Shown in pieces: positions 1 to 7,393 of a DNA stretch of 9,167 nucleotides; the stretch's first letter is position 1; each line of letters opens with the position of its first letter. The notes beneath the pieces were generated by a model that worked only from the letters and a program-made list of their open reading frames with translations, was not told the origin of the DNA and did not search any database. This stretch comes from Prevotella sp. (GTDB taxonomy: Bacteria > Bacteroidota > Bacteroidia > Bacteroidales > Bacteroidaceae). The position numbers were made by a program, and so were the translations under genes. The stretch spans positions 1 through 9,167 of the forward strand of contig JAFPAS010000187.1 in assembly GCA_017424205.1 (NCBI GenBank), read 5' to 3'.

Positions 1-303
1 AAAATGTACAACCTACGCGCAAGTGGAAACCCTTCATCATGGCAAGGACCGATATGGATTAACGTCAACTATCTAGTCTTTCGCGGACTAGTAAAATATG
101 GATATAACGATCAGGCACGAGAATTGGCAGAAAAAACTATTCTGCTGCTCGGACGCGACTATGAACGCTTCGGTGCCCTGCATGAATATTACCTGCCAGA
201 TAATGGCGAGCCTGTACTGAATAAGGGATTTCAAAACTGGAATCTCCTGGTGCTGAACATGGCAGCATGGCTTGAAGGTAAGGAGTTTGTAGCAGAATTC
301 TGA
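1..303 (+). CDS. C-terminal fragment of a GH63-like glycoside hydrolase
   Basis: Only the last 100 codons are present; the reading frame is open at the window's left edge, so the true start lies outside. The fragment has the hallmarks of the closing helices of an (alpha/alpha)6-barrel glycosidase of the GH63/MGH1-like type: a SSWQGPIW block (residues 12-19 of the fragment), a NYL-x(4)-L-x-KYGY helix (23-35), HEYYLPDNGEP (61-71) and GFQNWN (around 75-80). In characterised GH63 enzymes such as YgjK the Glu of the HE-x-Y block is the general base, so Glu62 (bases 184-186) is the likely equivalent. Substrate cannot be told from this end; family members cut alpha-glucosidic or mannosyl linkages. 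It lies 85 bp before a carbohydrate esterase on the same strand with no visible promoter between, which suggests a shared glycan-degrading operon. The Met at base 4 is not a credible start. Confidence 0.8.
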   Translation, partial: KMYNLRASGNPSSWQGPIWINVNYLVFRGLVKYGYNDQARELAEKTILLLGRDYERFGALHEYYLPDNGEPVLNKGFQNWNLLVLNMAAWLEGKEFVAEF

Positions 304-388
304 TATACTCATACGATGCCGGAGCAGCAAATAACGGATTGACAGCATCTAAAATTAAAGCAAAAAAAGTAACTACAAGATACGACAC

Positions 389-2398
389 ATGAAACAACTG
401 GGTATTCTTCTAACTGCAATATTCTCAGCATTGCTTGTCATCACGCCGGCACATGCTGCCGAGAACATCACATCAGAGCAGTCACTGCGCCTGCCGGCAA
501 TATTCGCTGATGGTATGGTCATACAGCGTGAAGCGCCAATAAACGTATGGGGTTGGGCAAAGACTGGTGACTGGGTAAACGTTACACTAAACGGGAAAAC
601 AAAGAAAGTAAAGACTGGAAAGAATGGAAAATGGAACGTCGTATTGCCTGAAATGGAGGCAGGCGGGCCATATACTCTAAAGGTCAGCACAAAGTCTGAA
701 CATCTAACAATCAACGACGTGATGTTAGGCGATGTATTCCTATTTTCTGGACAGTCTAATCAGGAGCTACAGGTTTACCGCTGCATGGACAACAATATTG
801 TGTCCGAGGCTGTAAAGAATTACACTAATCACAATGTACGTATACTTAAACTGCCGCAACAATATAACTATGTCATGCCACAAGACGATTGTATAGGCGC
901 TAAGTGGACAAAGATTACTCCACAGACAGCAAGCGACATTGCTGCTATCTGTTATTTTGCAGCACGCGAGTTGCAAGAATACGCAGGTGTGCCAATAGGC
1001 ATAATAAATTCATCTGTCGGAGGAACGGGAGTTGAATGCTGGATGTCACAAGAAAATCTCAAACGTTTCCCGGAATACAAGAACAAATTCTCTCACGAAA
1101 AGTATCACAAGACTGATTGGGTGGAGCAACGTCGCAAGAAAGATACGGATAAAGCAGCAATATGGGAAGAAGAAATAACAAAGGCAGACACCGTGATGCA
1201 TAAATGGAGAAATCCTGGATATGACTTCTCTACATGGAAACCAGTTGATATTTTTTCTGATTTCTACAATAAGGAGAAACCTAATGGAAACTACTGGTTC
1301 CGCAAAACTTTCTACCTCTCAGCTGATGACTTGAAACATATTAATGAAGCTGAAGCTGAGACGGCATTGTTACGTCTGGGAGCCATGAAAGATGCGGATT
1401 CTGTGTTTGTTAACGGCAAGTATGTCGGCAACACTACCTACCAATATCCACCACGCAAATACAACGTACCGTTGTCACTGCTAAAAGAAGGCACAAACGA
1501 TATTATCATACACCTCAATGCACAATTCCGCACCCCACATTTCATCAAGGATAAACTTTACCAATTAGAGTTGCCAGGAAAGACAATCGCTCTCCTTGAA
1601 AAAGATAACCCATGGCACATGGCTATAGGAGCGCTTATGCGACCACGTCCTACACAGACATACTTCGTTGGAACCCCTACTGGGCTGTACAACGCTATGA
1701 TACATCCGCTCGGTCCGACTTGCATACGTGGAATGGTGTGGTATCAGGGTGAAGCAAACGAATGGAACCCAAAGAACTATGCTACATATCTTGCCGCTAT
1801 GATTAGCGAGTGGCAGAAGCAATTTCCCACCCCACCAAGCATAAAACATAAGCACGGTTCATGGCCAAGTGTAATTGTACAGCTGGCAGGGTATATGAAT
1901 CGACATATTGGCGCATACGAAAGTGGATGGTGTAATATTAGGACACAGCAGCGTGCACTAACGATGATGTCTGATACTACTAGCATTAATGCTTCACTCG
2001 CAACTGCAATAGACTGTGGCGAATGGAACGATATACATCCGCAAGACAAAGCAACCGTGGCACACCGCATAGCATTACAGCTAAAACGTCACGCTTACGG
2101 AGAAAATATTGTCAGCGAAGGTCCGGCACCAATAAAATGCATACAAAAAGACAACAAGCTCGTCATAACATTCTCGCCTGAAACCGGACGCCTGCGACCT
2201 CTCAACGACGGCATAGCATGTGTGACAGGCGACTATGAACTGACTATTGATATGCTGGCTATGCAAAAAGTGCTTTCATCTACCTATTCTGTAGTTGATG
2301 GCATGCTACGATACGCACACGATGACTTCCCGCTATGCACTATCTACAACACAGAAGGAATTGCATCGCCACAATTCGAAATAAAGATTGAAAAATAA
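389..2398 (+). CDS. Secreted SASA-family carbohydrate O-acetylesterase (sialate O-acetylesterase-like)
   Basis: A 669-residue protein with a Sec signal peptide: Lys2, a hydrophobic core at about 5-19, and a likely cut after AHA (residue 23). A small beta-sandwich follows (about 34-110). The SGNH-type esterase domain opens with GQSNQE, whose Ser123 is the predicted nucleophile. The sequence NSSVGGTGVECWMS (207-220) fits an oxyanion-hole block, WYQGEAN is at 451-457, and NDIHP places Asp548 and His550 as the other catalytic residues. Between the halves (about 290-400) lies an inserted galactose-binding-like beta domain (NYWFRKTFYL, later VFVNGKYVG), a usual layout for Bacteroidetes members. Relatives remove O-acetyl groups from sialic acids, and some act on xylan or other plant glycans, so the substrate is open. 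The residue after GQSN is Gln, where Met is common. The Met at 389 is chosen because it gives a complete signal peptide. Confidence 0.88.
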   Translation: MKQLGILLTAIFSALLVITPAHAAENITSEQSLRLPAIFADGMVIQREAPINVWGWAKTGDWVNVTLNGKTKKVKTGKNGKWNVVLPEMEAGGPYTLKVSTKSEHLTINDVMLGDVFLFSGQSNQELQVYRCMDNNIVSEAVKNYTNHNVRILKLPQQYNYVMPQDDCIGAKWTKITPQTASDIAAICYFAARELQEYAGVPIGIINSSVGGTGVECWMSQENLKRFPEYKNKFSHEKYHKTDWVEQRRKKDTDKAAIWEEEITKADTVMHKWRNPGYDFSTWKPVDIFSDFYNKEKPNGNYWFRKTFYLSADDLKHINEAEAETALLRLGAMKDADSVFVNGKYVGNTTYQYPPRKYNVPLSLLKEGTNDIIIHLNAQFRTPHFIKDKLYQLELPGKTIALLEKDNPWHMAIGALMRPRPTQTYFVGTPTGLYNAMIHPLGPTCIRGMVWYQGEANEWNPKNYATYLAAMISEWQKQFPTPPSIKHKHGSWPSVIVQLAGYMNRHIGAYESGWCNIRTQQRALTMMSDTTSINASLATAIDCGEWNDIHPQDKATVAHRIALQLKRHAYGENIVSEGPAPIKCIQKDNKLVITFSPETGRLRPLNDGIACVTGDYELTIDMLAMQKVLSSTYSVVDGMLRYAHDDFPLCTIYNTEGIASPQFEIKIEK

Positions 2399-2403
2399 AC
2401 ATT

Positions 2404-2431
2404 AAGTCTCTATCGGCAAAAGATAGAACTT
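2404..2431 (+). other. Intergenic hairpin 1 after the esterase gene
   Basis: AAGT (2404-2407) and TCTATC (2409-2414) pair with GATAGA (2422-2427) and ACTT (2428-2431), leaving one bulged C and a 7-nt loop. No T-tract follows, so it is not a standard intrinsic terminator. It may act as a 3'-end stabiliser or processing site in a transcript running into the DUF486 gene; that role is inferred. Confidence 0.4.
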
Positions 2432-2450
2432 CAAGAAAGATTATACAAAC

Positions 2451-2468
2451 ATTGCCAGCTTAGGCAAT
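2451..2468 (+). other. Intergenic hairpin 2 before the DUF486 gene
   Basis: ATTGCC (2451-2456) and GGCAAT (2463-2468) form a perfect 6-bp stem around a 6-nt loop, 24 bp before the DUF486 start. There is no T-tract. A dyad operator or an mRNA structure is possible; the sequence does not decide. Confidence 0.35.
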
Positions 2469-2492
2469 ATAACAAATAACATATAAAGAAAA

Positions 2493-2864
2493 ATGTCACA
2501 AGGTATATTTACAATCCTGCTTCTTATCGGTTCTAACGTTTTCATGACTCTTGCTTGGTATGGTCATCTTAAACTTCAGCAGATGAACATTTCTAACTCT
2601 TGGCCACTCATCGGTGTGATTGTATTCTCATGGGCAATAGCTTTCTTTGAATACACTCTGATGGTACCTGCCAACAAAATAGGCTTCATTGGCAACGGAG
2701 GTCCTTTCTCGCTCATACAACTAAAAGTTATACAGGAAGTTATCTCACTAATAGTATTTACTGTTATAGCAGGATTTCTCTTTCAAGGCGAACAGTTGCA
2801 CTGGAATCACGGTGTAGCTTTCTTATGTCTTGTAGCAGCTGTTTACTTTGCTTTCCTTGAATAA
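2493..2864 (+). CDS. DUF486 small inner-membrane protein (DMT-superfamily-like)
   Basis: A 123-residue protein with four predicted membrane helices at about 4-22, 37-55, 82-98 and 106-122, and almost no soluble domain. The conserved centre of the DUF486 family is plain: ANKIGF (60-65), then GPFSLIQLKVIQE (70-82), then a late GE (99-100) before the last helix. Size and layout match full-length family members. DUF486 proteins are thought to be related to the drug/metabolite transporter superfamily, with a four-helix unit like the SMR proteins. No substrate is established and none is claimed here. The start has an A-rich leader and no Shine-Dalgarno. It ends 20 bp before the nucleotidase gene on the same strand, so the two are probably co-transcribed. 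A functional link between them is not evident. Confidence 0.88.
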   Translation: MSQGIFTILLLIGSNVFMTLAWYGHLKLQQMNISNSWPLIGVIVFSWAIAFFEYTLMVPANKIGFIGNGGPFSLIQLKVIQEVISLIVFTVIAGFLFQGEQLHWNHGVAFLCLVAAVYFAFLE

Positions 2865-2884
2865 TTTAACCTATAAATCTTATT

Positions 2885-4465
2885 ATGAAATACCATTTCA
2901 TATATACGATACTATTTGGGACTCTCGCATGGTTCTTGTCTGCATGCAGCATTTCTAAAACAGCATCAGACCCAATGCATAAGAAAAGCATTGTCATACT
3001 ACATGATAATGATGTTCACTGCAATATTGACGGATATGCCAGTATCGCCTCTTTGCGTGATGCGATATTAGATACTGCATATGTTGCTACAGTCTCTTGC
3101 GGCGACTATCTTCAGGGGGGCACTGCAGGAGCTATTTCTGGCGGACAATACATTGTTGATGTAATGCGTTCTGTAGGCTATGACGCTGTAACACTTGGCA
3201 ATCATGAATTCGACTACGGAACAGACAACATGTTTTCACTTATCGCAGACGGCAATCTACCTGTAACATGCGTCAATCTGCGAGAATGCCTTTCTGGCAA
3301 ACGACCTTTTAGTCCGTTCATAATGCGCACTTATGGTTCAAGCAAAATTGCCTTTATCGGAGTTGTAACGCCCAATACACTTTACAGCGAGTCATATGCA
3401 TTCTATGATGAACGGGGACGTCAGAAATACGAATTATGTCCCCAGACTCTATATCAAGAGGTACAGGGAGCAGTAAATGATGCCCGCAAAGCAGGAGCTG
3501 ACTATGTTATTGTACTCGCACACCTGGGCGAGTCTCAAAACTCTTTGAGAGCTGACTCACATACGCTTATCTCTATGACCCGCGGAATTGATGCCGTACT
3601 TGACGGACACACACATTCTGTTGTACCTTGTCAGTATGTAAAGAATGCAGACGGAATAGATGTTCCAGTATCACAAACTGGAACAAAAGTAGCATACGTC
3701 GGAAAACTGCTAATCACACCTAATGGACGCATCATACCAAATCTTGTAGCAGATTCACTGATAGCTAAAAGACCAAACCACACGCAGGCGGTCATTGACA
3801 GCATAAACGCTATCATGAGACAGAAGACAGAACAACCAGTTTGTCATAGCAAATACGCTCTGCGTATCCTTGACGATGAAGGTAGTCTGGCAGTAAGATA
3901 TATGGAAACAAATGCAGGCGACCTTGTTACCGATGCTTATCGTGAAATAACTGGAGCTGATGTAGCTGTAACAAACGGCGGAGGATTGCGAAATGAATTA
4001 CCTGCCGGCAATCTAACTTATGGCGACATAATATCGCTTCTCCCCTACGACAATTATATTTGCGTCGCAGAGGTGACTGGCAATCAGATTATTGACATGT
4101 TAGAATCATGCTGCCAGGCAACTCCACACAAAAGCGGAGACTTTCCTCAAGTATCAGGTATGAAATTTGTCATTGACACAAATCGTAAGCCAAGAATCAG
4201 CGATTTGAAAGTATACGACAAAAAGACTGGCACATATAAACCAATAGAAGCAGATAAGAAATACACACTTGCAACTATTGATTACTGCATCAGTGGTGGC
4301 GGACTAAACGAGAAGCTAAAAGGGACAACGTTAATTAAAGAAAATCTTTTTAGATATAACGATATCGTAGTAAAGTTTATTACTGAAAATCTAAAGGGGG
4401 AAATTCCTGATTGTTATGCAGCACCGCAAGGACGAATAACAATTATTGGAAAGCGAAAGAAATAG
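2885..4465 (+). CDS. 5'-nucleotidase/UshA-family metallophosphoesterase lipoprotein
   Basis: A 526-residue protein with a lipoprotein signal: a hydrophobic segment at 5-19 and a lipobox LSAC with Cys21 as the lipidated residue, so it is likely anchored at the cell envelope. The N-terminal metallophosphoesterase domain (about 35-285) shows the dinuclear-metal motifs in order: D43-x-H45, CGD with Asp74, GNHEFD (105-110), AHLG with His213 and GHTH (241-244). The C-terminal nucleotidase domain (about 320-520) has NAGDLVTDA (343-351), a NGGGLR block (364-369), LPYDN (386-390) and a late ATIDYCISGGG (463-473). The family hydrolyses nucleoside phosphates or related nucleotide sugars outside the cytoplasm; the exact substrate is unknown. 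Both domains are in one chain of ordinary length. A strong terminator lies about 190 bp after the stop. Confidence 0.9.
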   Translation: MKYHFIYTILFGTLAWFLSACSISKTASDPMHKKSIVILHDNDVHCNIDGYASIASLRDAILDTAYVATVSCGDYLQGGTAGAISGGQYIVDVMRSVGYDAVTLGNHEFDYGTDNMFSLIADGNLPVTCVNLRECLSGKRPFSPFIMRTYGSSKIAFIGVVTPNTLYSESYAFYDERGRQKYELCPQTLYQEVQGAVNDARKAGADYVIVLAHLGESQNSLRADSHTLISMTRGIDAVLDGHTHSVVPCQYVKNADGIDVPVSQTGTKVAYVGKLLITPNGRIIPNLVADSLIAKRPNHTQAVIDSINAIMRQKTEQPVCHSKYALRILDDEGSLAVRYMETNAGDLVTDAYREITGADVAVTNGGGLRNELPAGNLTYGDIISLLPYDNYICVAEVTGNQIIDMLESCCQATPHKSGDFPQVSGMKFVIDTNRKPRISDLKVYDKKTGTYKPIEADKKYTLATIDYCISGGGLNEKLKGTTLIKENLFRYNDIVVKFITENLKGEIPDCYAAPQGRITIIGKRKK

Positions 4466-4509
4466 GAGTTTATCATATAACGTGCCATATCACTCGCTTA
4501 AGCTTTTAC

Positions 4510-4532
4510 GCCATATATGACATATATATGGC
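4510..4532. repeat. AT-rich inverted repeat after the nucleotidase gene
   Basis: GCCATATAT (4510-4518) pairs with ATATATGGC (4524-4532) over 9 bp around a 5-nt loop, GACAT. It starts 45 bp after the nucleotidase stop. There is no downstream T-run on either strand, so it is a weak terminator candidate at best. A protein-binding dyad is the alternative. Confidence 0.45.
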
Positions 4533-4653
4533 TGACAAAAAAAACTAAAATATTATTCACCAAAGCTTGAATTAAATGGAAAAGGTTGAATAAAATGAAA
4601 GGATTTATGCAAGATATGATACATATAAACACGTCTTTTAAAATTTATTGTAT

Positions 4654-4690
4654 AAAAAAAGTGAATAGCCTTTGCTATTCACTTTTTTTT
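4654..4690 (+). terminator. Strong intrinsic terminator, possibly bidirectional
   Basis: A7 followed by GTGAATAG (4654-4668) pairs perfectly with CTATTCAC followed by T7 (4675-4689), a 15-bp stem with a 6-nt loop CCTTTG. The T-run continues to 4690. The A-run on one side and T-run on the other let it work on either strand. On the + strand it would stop readthrough from the nucleotidase operon. Its loop also carries the -33 element of the pta promoter. Confidence 0.9.
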
Positions 4691-4701
4691 GATTACTTTT
4701 G
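4671..4701 (+). promoter_or_regulatory. Predicted pta-ackA promoter (Bacteroidetes -33/-7 type)
   Basis: TTTG at 4671-4674 and TACTTTTG at 4694-4701 match the Bacteroidetes primary sigma consensus TTTG / TAnnTTTG exactly, with a 19-nt spacer. Transcription would start at about 4706-4708, giving a leader of about 70 nt before pta. The -33 box lies in the loop of the upstream terminator and the spacer contains the terminator's 3' arm and T-run. Confidence 0.8.
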
Positions 4702-4716
4702 TAGGAAGAATTGAAC

Positions 4717-4733
4717 TTCGTATAATTTACGAA
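4717..4733 (+). other. Small hairpin in the predicted pta leader
   Basis: TTCGTA (4717-4722) and TACGAA (4728-4733) form a 6-bp stem with a 5-nt loop, about 10 nt into the predicted transcript. Such 5' stems can stabilise mRNA; that is inferred. It could be chance in AT-rich DNA. Confidence 0.3.
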
Positions 4734-4778
4734 CTGTAAATAACAAATCACATTAAAAACACATAAAATCTAAAAACT

Positions 4779-5786
4779 ATGGGATTAGTAGAACAAATCA
4801 TTGCACGCGCAAAAGCTAACAAACAGCGCATCGTACTGCCTGAGGCAGAGGAAGAACGCACACTTACTGCTGCAGACATCGTACTCGAACAAGAGATTGC
4901 AGACCTTATACTTATCGGCAATCCTGCAAAAGTTGCAGCTCTCGCTGAGGAGAAAGGACTTAAGAATATTGGCAAAGCTACTCTCATTGACCCAGAGAAT
5001 TATGAGAAGTCAGAAGAGTTTGCACAGTTGCTTTGCGAATTGCGCAAGAAAAAGGGTATGACAATAGAACAGGCACGCGAACTTGTTAAGAACCCTCTAT
5101 ATCTCGGATGCATGATTATAAAGACAGAAGGTGCAGACGGACAGATTTCTGGTGCACTCTCTACTACTGGCGACACACTGCGTCCAGCACTCCAGATTAT
5201 CAAGACTTCTCCAGGCATCACTTGTGTTAGCGGTGCTATGCTAATGATAACAGAAACTCCTCAGTATGGCGAGAATGGCGTAATGGTATTCGCTGATGTT
5301 GCTGTTACTCCTATGCCTGATGCAAACCAGCTCGGACAGATTGCAGTATGTACAGCACAAACAGCTCGCTCAGTTGCCGGATTCGCTGAGCCACGCGTTG
5401 CAATGTGCTCATTCTCTACAAAGGGAAGTGCAAAACACGAAGTTGTAGACAAAGTAATTGAGGCAACACGCATAGCAAAAGAATTGGATCCTGAATTGAA
5501 GATTGATGGTGAACTACAGGCTGACGCTTCACTCGTTCCATCTGTTGGCTCAAAGAAAGCTCCTGGTTCAGAGATTGCTGGAAAGGCTAACGTTCTCGTA
5601 TTCCCTAACCTTGAAGTAGGAAATATTGGATACAAACTCGTTGAACGACTTGGCAACGCTGTTGCACTTGGCCCAATCCTCCAGGGTATTGCACGTCCTG
5701 TTAACGACCTATCACGCGGATGCTCTGTTGAAGACATCGTAAATCTCGTAGCTATCACAGCATGCCAGGCAATGGATGCAAAATAG
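4779..5786 (+). CDS. pta: Phosphate acetyltransferase
   Basis: A 335-residue cytoplasmic enzyme that converts acetyl-CoA and phosphate to acetyl phosphate and CoA. The length matches the short form that has only the catalytic PTA_PTB domain and lacks the N-terminal regulatory part of E. coli Pta. Visible family blocks are RIVLPEAEEERTL (17-29), STTGDTLRPALQI (128-140), KTSPGITCVSGAMLM (142-156), FADVAVTPMPDANQLG (171-186), DGELQADASLVP (243-254), and GNIGYKLVERLG (281-292). LSRGCSVEDIV (311-321) supplies Ser312, Arg313 and Asp319, the counterparts of the Methanosarcina thermophila Ser309/Arg310/Asp316 active-site set. Arg135 is a candidate for another conserved arginine. The start follows an A-rich leader and a convincing promoter. 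ackA begins 50 bp after the stop with no terminator between, the standard pta-ackA operon. Confidence 0.97.
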   Translation: MGLVEQIIARAKANKQRIVLPEAEEERTLTAADIVLEQEIADLILIGNPAKVAALAEEKGLKNIGKATLIDPENYEKSEEFAQLLCELRKKKGMTIEQARELVKNPLYLGCMIIKTEGADGQISGALSTTGDTLRPALQIIKTSPGITCVSGAMLMITETPQYGENGVMVFADVAVTPMPDANQLGQIAVCTAQTARSVAGFAEPRVAMCSFSTKGSAKHEVVDKVIEATRIAKELDPELKIDGELQADASLVPSVGSKKAPGSEIAGKANVLVFPNLEVGNIGYKLVERLGNAVALGPILQGIARPVNDLSRGCSVEDIVNLVAITACQAMDAK

Positions 5787-5836
5787 GTTCTTGACGAATA
5801 TATCTCATTATTTGTAACTAAAAACATAACCCGATA

Positions 5837-7033
5837 ATGAAAATTCTTGTATTAAACTGCGGTTCGTCTTCAATCAAGTACGCATTGTACAACATGGACG
5901 ACAATTCTGTCATGACTTCTGGCGGAGCAGAACGTGTAGGCCTTGATAATGCTTTTGTTAAGGTAAAGCTTGCTAACGGTGAGAAAAAGCAGATTATGCA
6001 CGACATCCCTGAACACACAGAAGGTGTTAAATTTATTTTCTCACTCCTTACCGATCCTGAAATCGGTGTAATCAAATCTCTTGACGAGATTGATGCTGTA
6101 GGCCACCGCATGGTACACGGTGGAGAGAAATTCGCAAAATCTGTTATTATCACTCCTGAGGTTATTGATGCATTCAAAGCATGCATTGACCTCGCTCCAC
6201 TTCACAACCCTGCAAACCTCAAAGGTGTAGATGCTGTTACTGAACTTATGCCAGGTCTTCCACAGGTTGGCGTATTCGATACCGCATTCCATCAGACTAT
6301 GCCAGCAAAGGCATACCTTTATGCTGTACCATACGAACTGTATGAGAAATATGGTGTGCGTCGCTATGGCTTCCACGGAACATCACACCGCTACGTTTCT
6401 GCACGTGCACTCGAGTTCCTCGGCATGCAGACAGAAGGTACGAAGGTTGTGACAGCTCACATCGGAAACGGCGGTTCACTCGCAGCTGTTGTTGATGGCA
6501 AATGCGTTGACACAACTATGGGTCTTACTCCACTCGAAGGTGTAATGATGGGTACACGCTCAGGCGATATTGACGGTGGAGCTGTAACATTCATCCAGAA
6601 GAAGCTCGGACTCGATGCTGACGGCATCTCTGATCTCCTCAACAAGAAGTCTGGTATCGCTGGTCTCACAGGCTTGTCAAGCGATATGCGTGACATTGAG
6701 AATGCAGCTAATGCAGGCGATGAGAAAGCCATCGCAGCACAGGAGTCTTACTTCTACCGTATCAAGAAATACATCGGTGCATACGCTGCCGCTATGGGCG
6801 GTATCGACGTACTCGTATTCACAGCCGGTGTAGGCGAGAATCAGGTTTGCATGCGTGAAGCAGCATGCCAGGGCCTTGAGTTCATGGGCATCAAGATTGA
6901 TGTAGAGAAGAACGCAACTATCCGTGGCGAAGAGGCTGTCATCTCTACACCAGACTCTAAGGTTAAGGTTGTAGTAATACCTACAGACGAGGAGCTGATG
7001 ATTGCTTCAGATACAATGGCTCTCGTAAAATAA
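5837..7033 (+). CDS. ackA: Acetate kinase
   Basis: A 398-residue cytoplasmic kinase of the ASKHA fold that turns acetyl phosphate and ADP into acetate and ATP, the ATP-yielding step of acetate overflow. The length is typical and the numbering lines up with the M. thermophila enzyme without a shift: Asn7 (LNCGSSSIK), Arg91 (GHRMVHGG), His123 (PLHNPAN), Asp148 (FDTAFHQTMP), His180 (GFHGTSH), Arg241 (GTRSGDIDGG) and Glu384 (TDEEL). The nucleotide-binding blocks HIGNGGSLA (208-216) and FTAGVGENQ (328-336) are intact. It is second in the operon, driven by the promoter before pta. Downstream are a short AT-rich hairpin and a long G8/C8 inverted repeat instead of a classic T-tract terminator. The reverse reaction (acetate activation) is possible because both steps are reversible. 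Confidence 0.98.
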   Translation: MKILVLNCGSSSIKYALYNMDDNSVMTSGGAERVGLDNAFVKVKLANGEKKQIMHDIPEHTEGVKFIFSLLTDPEIGVIKSLDEIDAVGHRMVHGGEKFAKSVIITPEVIDAFKACIDLAPLHNPANLKGVDAVTELMPGLPQVGVFDTAFHQTMPAKAYLYAVPYELYEKYGVRRYGFHGTSHRYVSARALEFLGMQTEGTKVVTAHIGNGGSLAAVVDGKCVDTTMGLTPLEGVMMGTRSGDIDGGAVTFIQKKLGLDADGISDLLNKKSGIAGLTGLSSDMRDIENAANAGDEKAIAAQESYFYRIKKYIGAYAAAMGGIDVLVFTAGVGENQVCMREAACQGLEFMGIKIDVEKNATIRGEEAVISTPDSKVKVVVIPTDEELMIASDTMALVK

Positions 7034-7047
7034 GCAGAACACAACTC

Positions 7048-7066
7048 ATATAACACCTTGTTATAT
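7048..7066 (+). terminator. AT-rich hairpin just after ackA
   Basis: ATATAACA (7048-7055) pairs perfectly with TGTTATAT (7059-7066) around a 3-nt loop CCT, 14 nt after the ackA stop. It is followed only by TATTA, with no real T-run, and the stem is weak. It may assist the larger hairpin immediately downstream. Confidence 0.4.
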
Positions 7067-7073
7067 TATTAGG

Positions 7074-7145
7074 AGGGGGGGGTAAAATAAATTGTGTCAT
7101 AGTACAATAAACAAGTATTATAACACGTTTATTTTACCCCCCCCT
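7074..7145. repeat. 72-nt inverted repeat with G8/C8 arms (possible terminator)
   Basis: An A, eight Gs, then TAAAATAAA (7074-7091) pair without mismatch with TTTATTTTA, eight Cs and a T (7128-7145), 18 bp in all. Pairing resumes inward after a bulged T (7093): T7092 with G7127, and 7094-7097 with 7123-7126. After one C/A mismatch, ATAGTAC (7099-7105) pairs with GTATTAT (7115-7121) through one G-U. The whole makes an imperfect hairpin of about 30 pairs with a 9-nt loop. It starts 40 nt after the ackA stop and could end the operon's transcript, but no T-run follows. The homopolymeric arms are unusual in this AT-rich setting. Confidence 0.8.
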
Positions 7146-7188
7146 TAGCAAGTATTAAAACTCTGAAAAATAATTCAGGTATTAGTCT

Positions 7189-7219
7189 ATTGACATTTAT
7201 TTTTCCTATATTATTCTTG
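7189..7219 (+). promoter_or_regulatory. Weak promoter candidate inside the non-coding region
   Basis: ATTG (7189-7192) and TATTCTTG (7212-7219) each match the -33 and -7 consensus with one mismatch and have a 19-nt spacer. If used, transcription would begin near 7225 and run to the terminator ending near 7457. The match is partial and such sites occur by chance in AT-rich DNA. Confidence 0.3.
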
Positions 7220-7338
7220 CAATGAAGACAAGTGTAATTTAGAAAAAATGGGGACAACTCCTTTTTGGAAACATTCAGATGTCACGTGTAGCTTTGCAGA
7301 AATTGTTTTGAGAAGAGTTTTCAAGTAAACAATGCTAT

Positions 7339-7393
7339 CTGGTATAGATGCTGATGCTCTGCTTTTGTATACCAGTGAGGTAAAGATGCAGAG
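7339..7393 (+). other. Potential H-type pseudoknot
   Basis: CTGGTATA (7339-7346) pairs perfectly with TATACCAG (7368-7375), leaving a 21-nt loop. Within that loop, CTCTGC (7357-7362) is complementary to GCAGAG (7388-7393) beyond the stem, so both helices together would make a pseudoknot. A tandem GATGCT GATGCT fills the first half of the loop. Complementarity of 6-8 bp can arise by chance, so this is a fold to test. Confidence 0.3.

Larger units (their letters stand above)
4466..4778. other. 313-bp intergenic region between the nucleotidase gene and pta
   Basis: This stretch holds no credible gene. From left to right it contains an AT-rich dyad (4510-4532), a featureless AT-rich segment, an intrinsic terminator (4654-4690), a promoter overlapping it (4671-4701), a small hairpin in the predicted pta leader (4717-4733), and an A-rich translation leader just before the pta start. 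The only + strand open frame noticed (39 codons from 4595) runs straight through the terminator and is dismissed. Confidence 0.75.

Noticed and set aside
303..388. An open + strand frame continuing past the glycosidase stop in another phase, as if a frameshift had cut the protein short
   Set aside because: The glycosidase fragment already ends with a family-like WNLLVLNMAAWLEGK tail just before its stop, and the extension has no recognisable motif.
2885..4465. Possibility that the nucleotidase is an unusual fusion, since some Bacteroidales may split its two domains into separate genes
   Set aside because: A single chain with both domains is the standard UshA-family layout, and the length is ordinary, so no novelty is claimed.
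4595..4714. A 39-codon + strand open frame starting after an A-rich stretch
   Set aside because: It reads straight through the stem, loop and T-run of the terminator and through the pta promoter; its codons are explained by those elements.
5261..5827. A long (188-codon) minus-strand frame opposite pta
   Set aside because: It is antisense to a fully conserved enzyme and its composition reflects the codon bias of pta; no domain is recognisable.
7190..7212. TTGACA and TATATT resembling an E. coli-type -35/-10 promoter
   Set aside because: The spacing is only 11 nt, and Bacteroidetes sigma uses a different consensus; the shifted -33/-7 reading is kept as a weak candidate instead.
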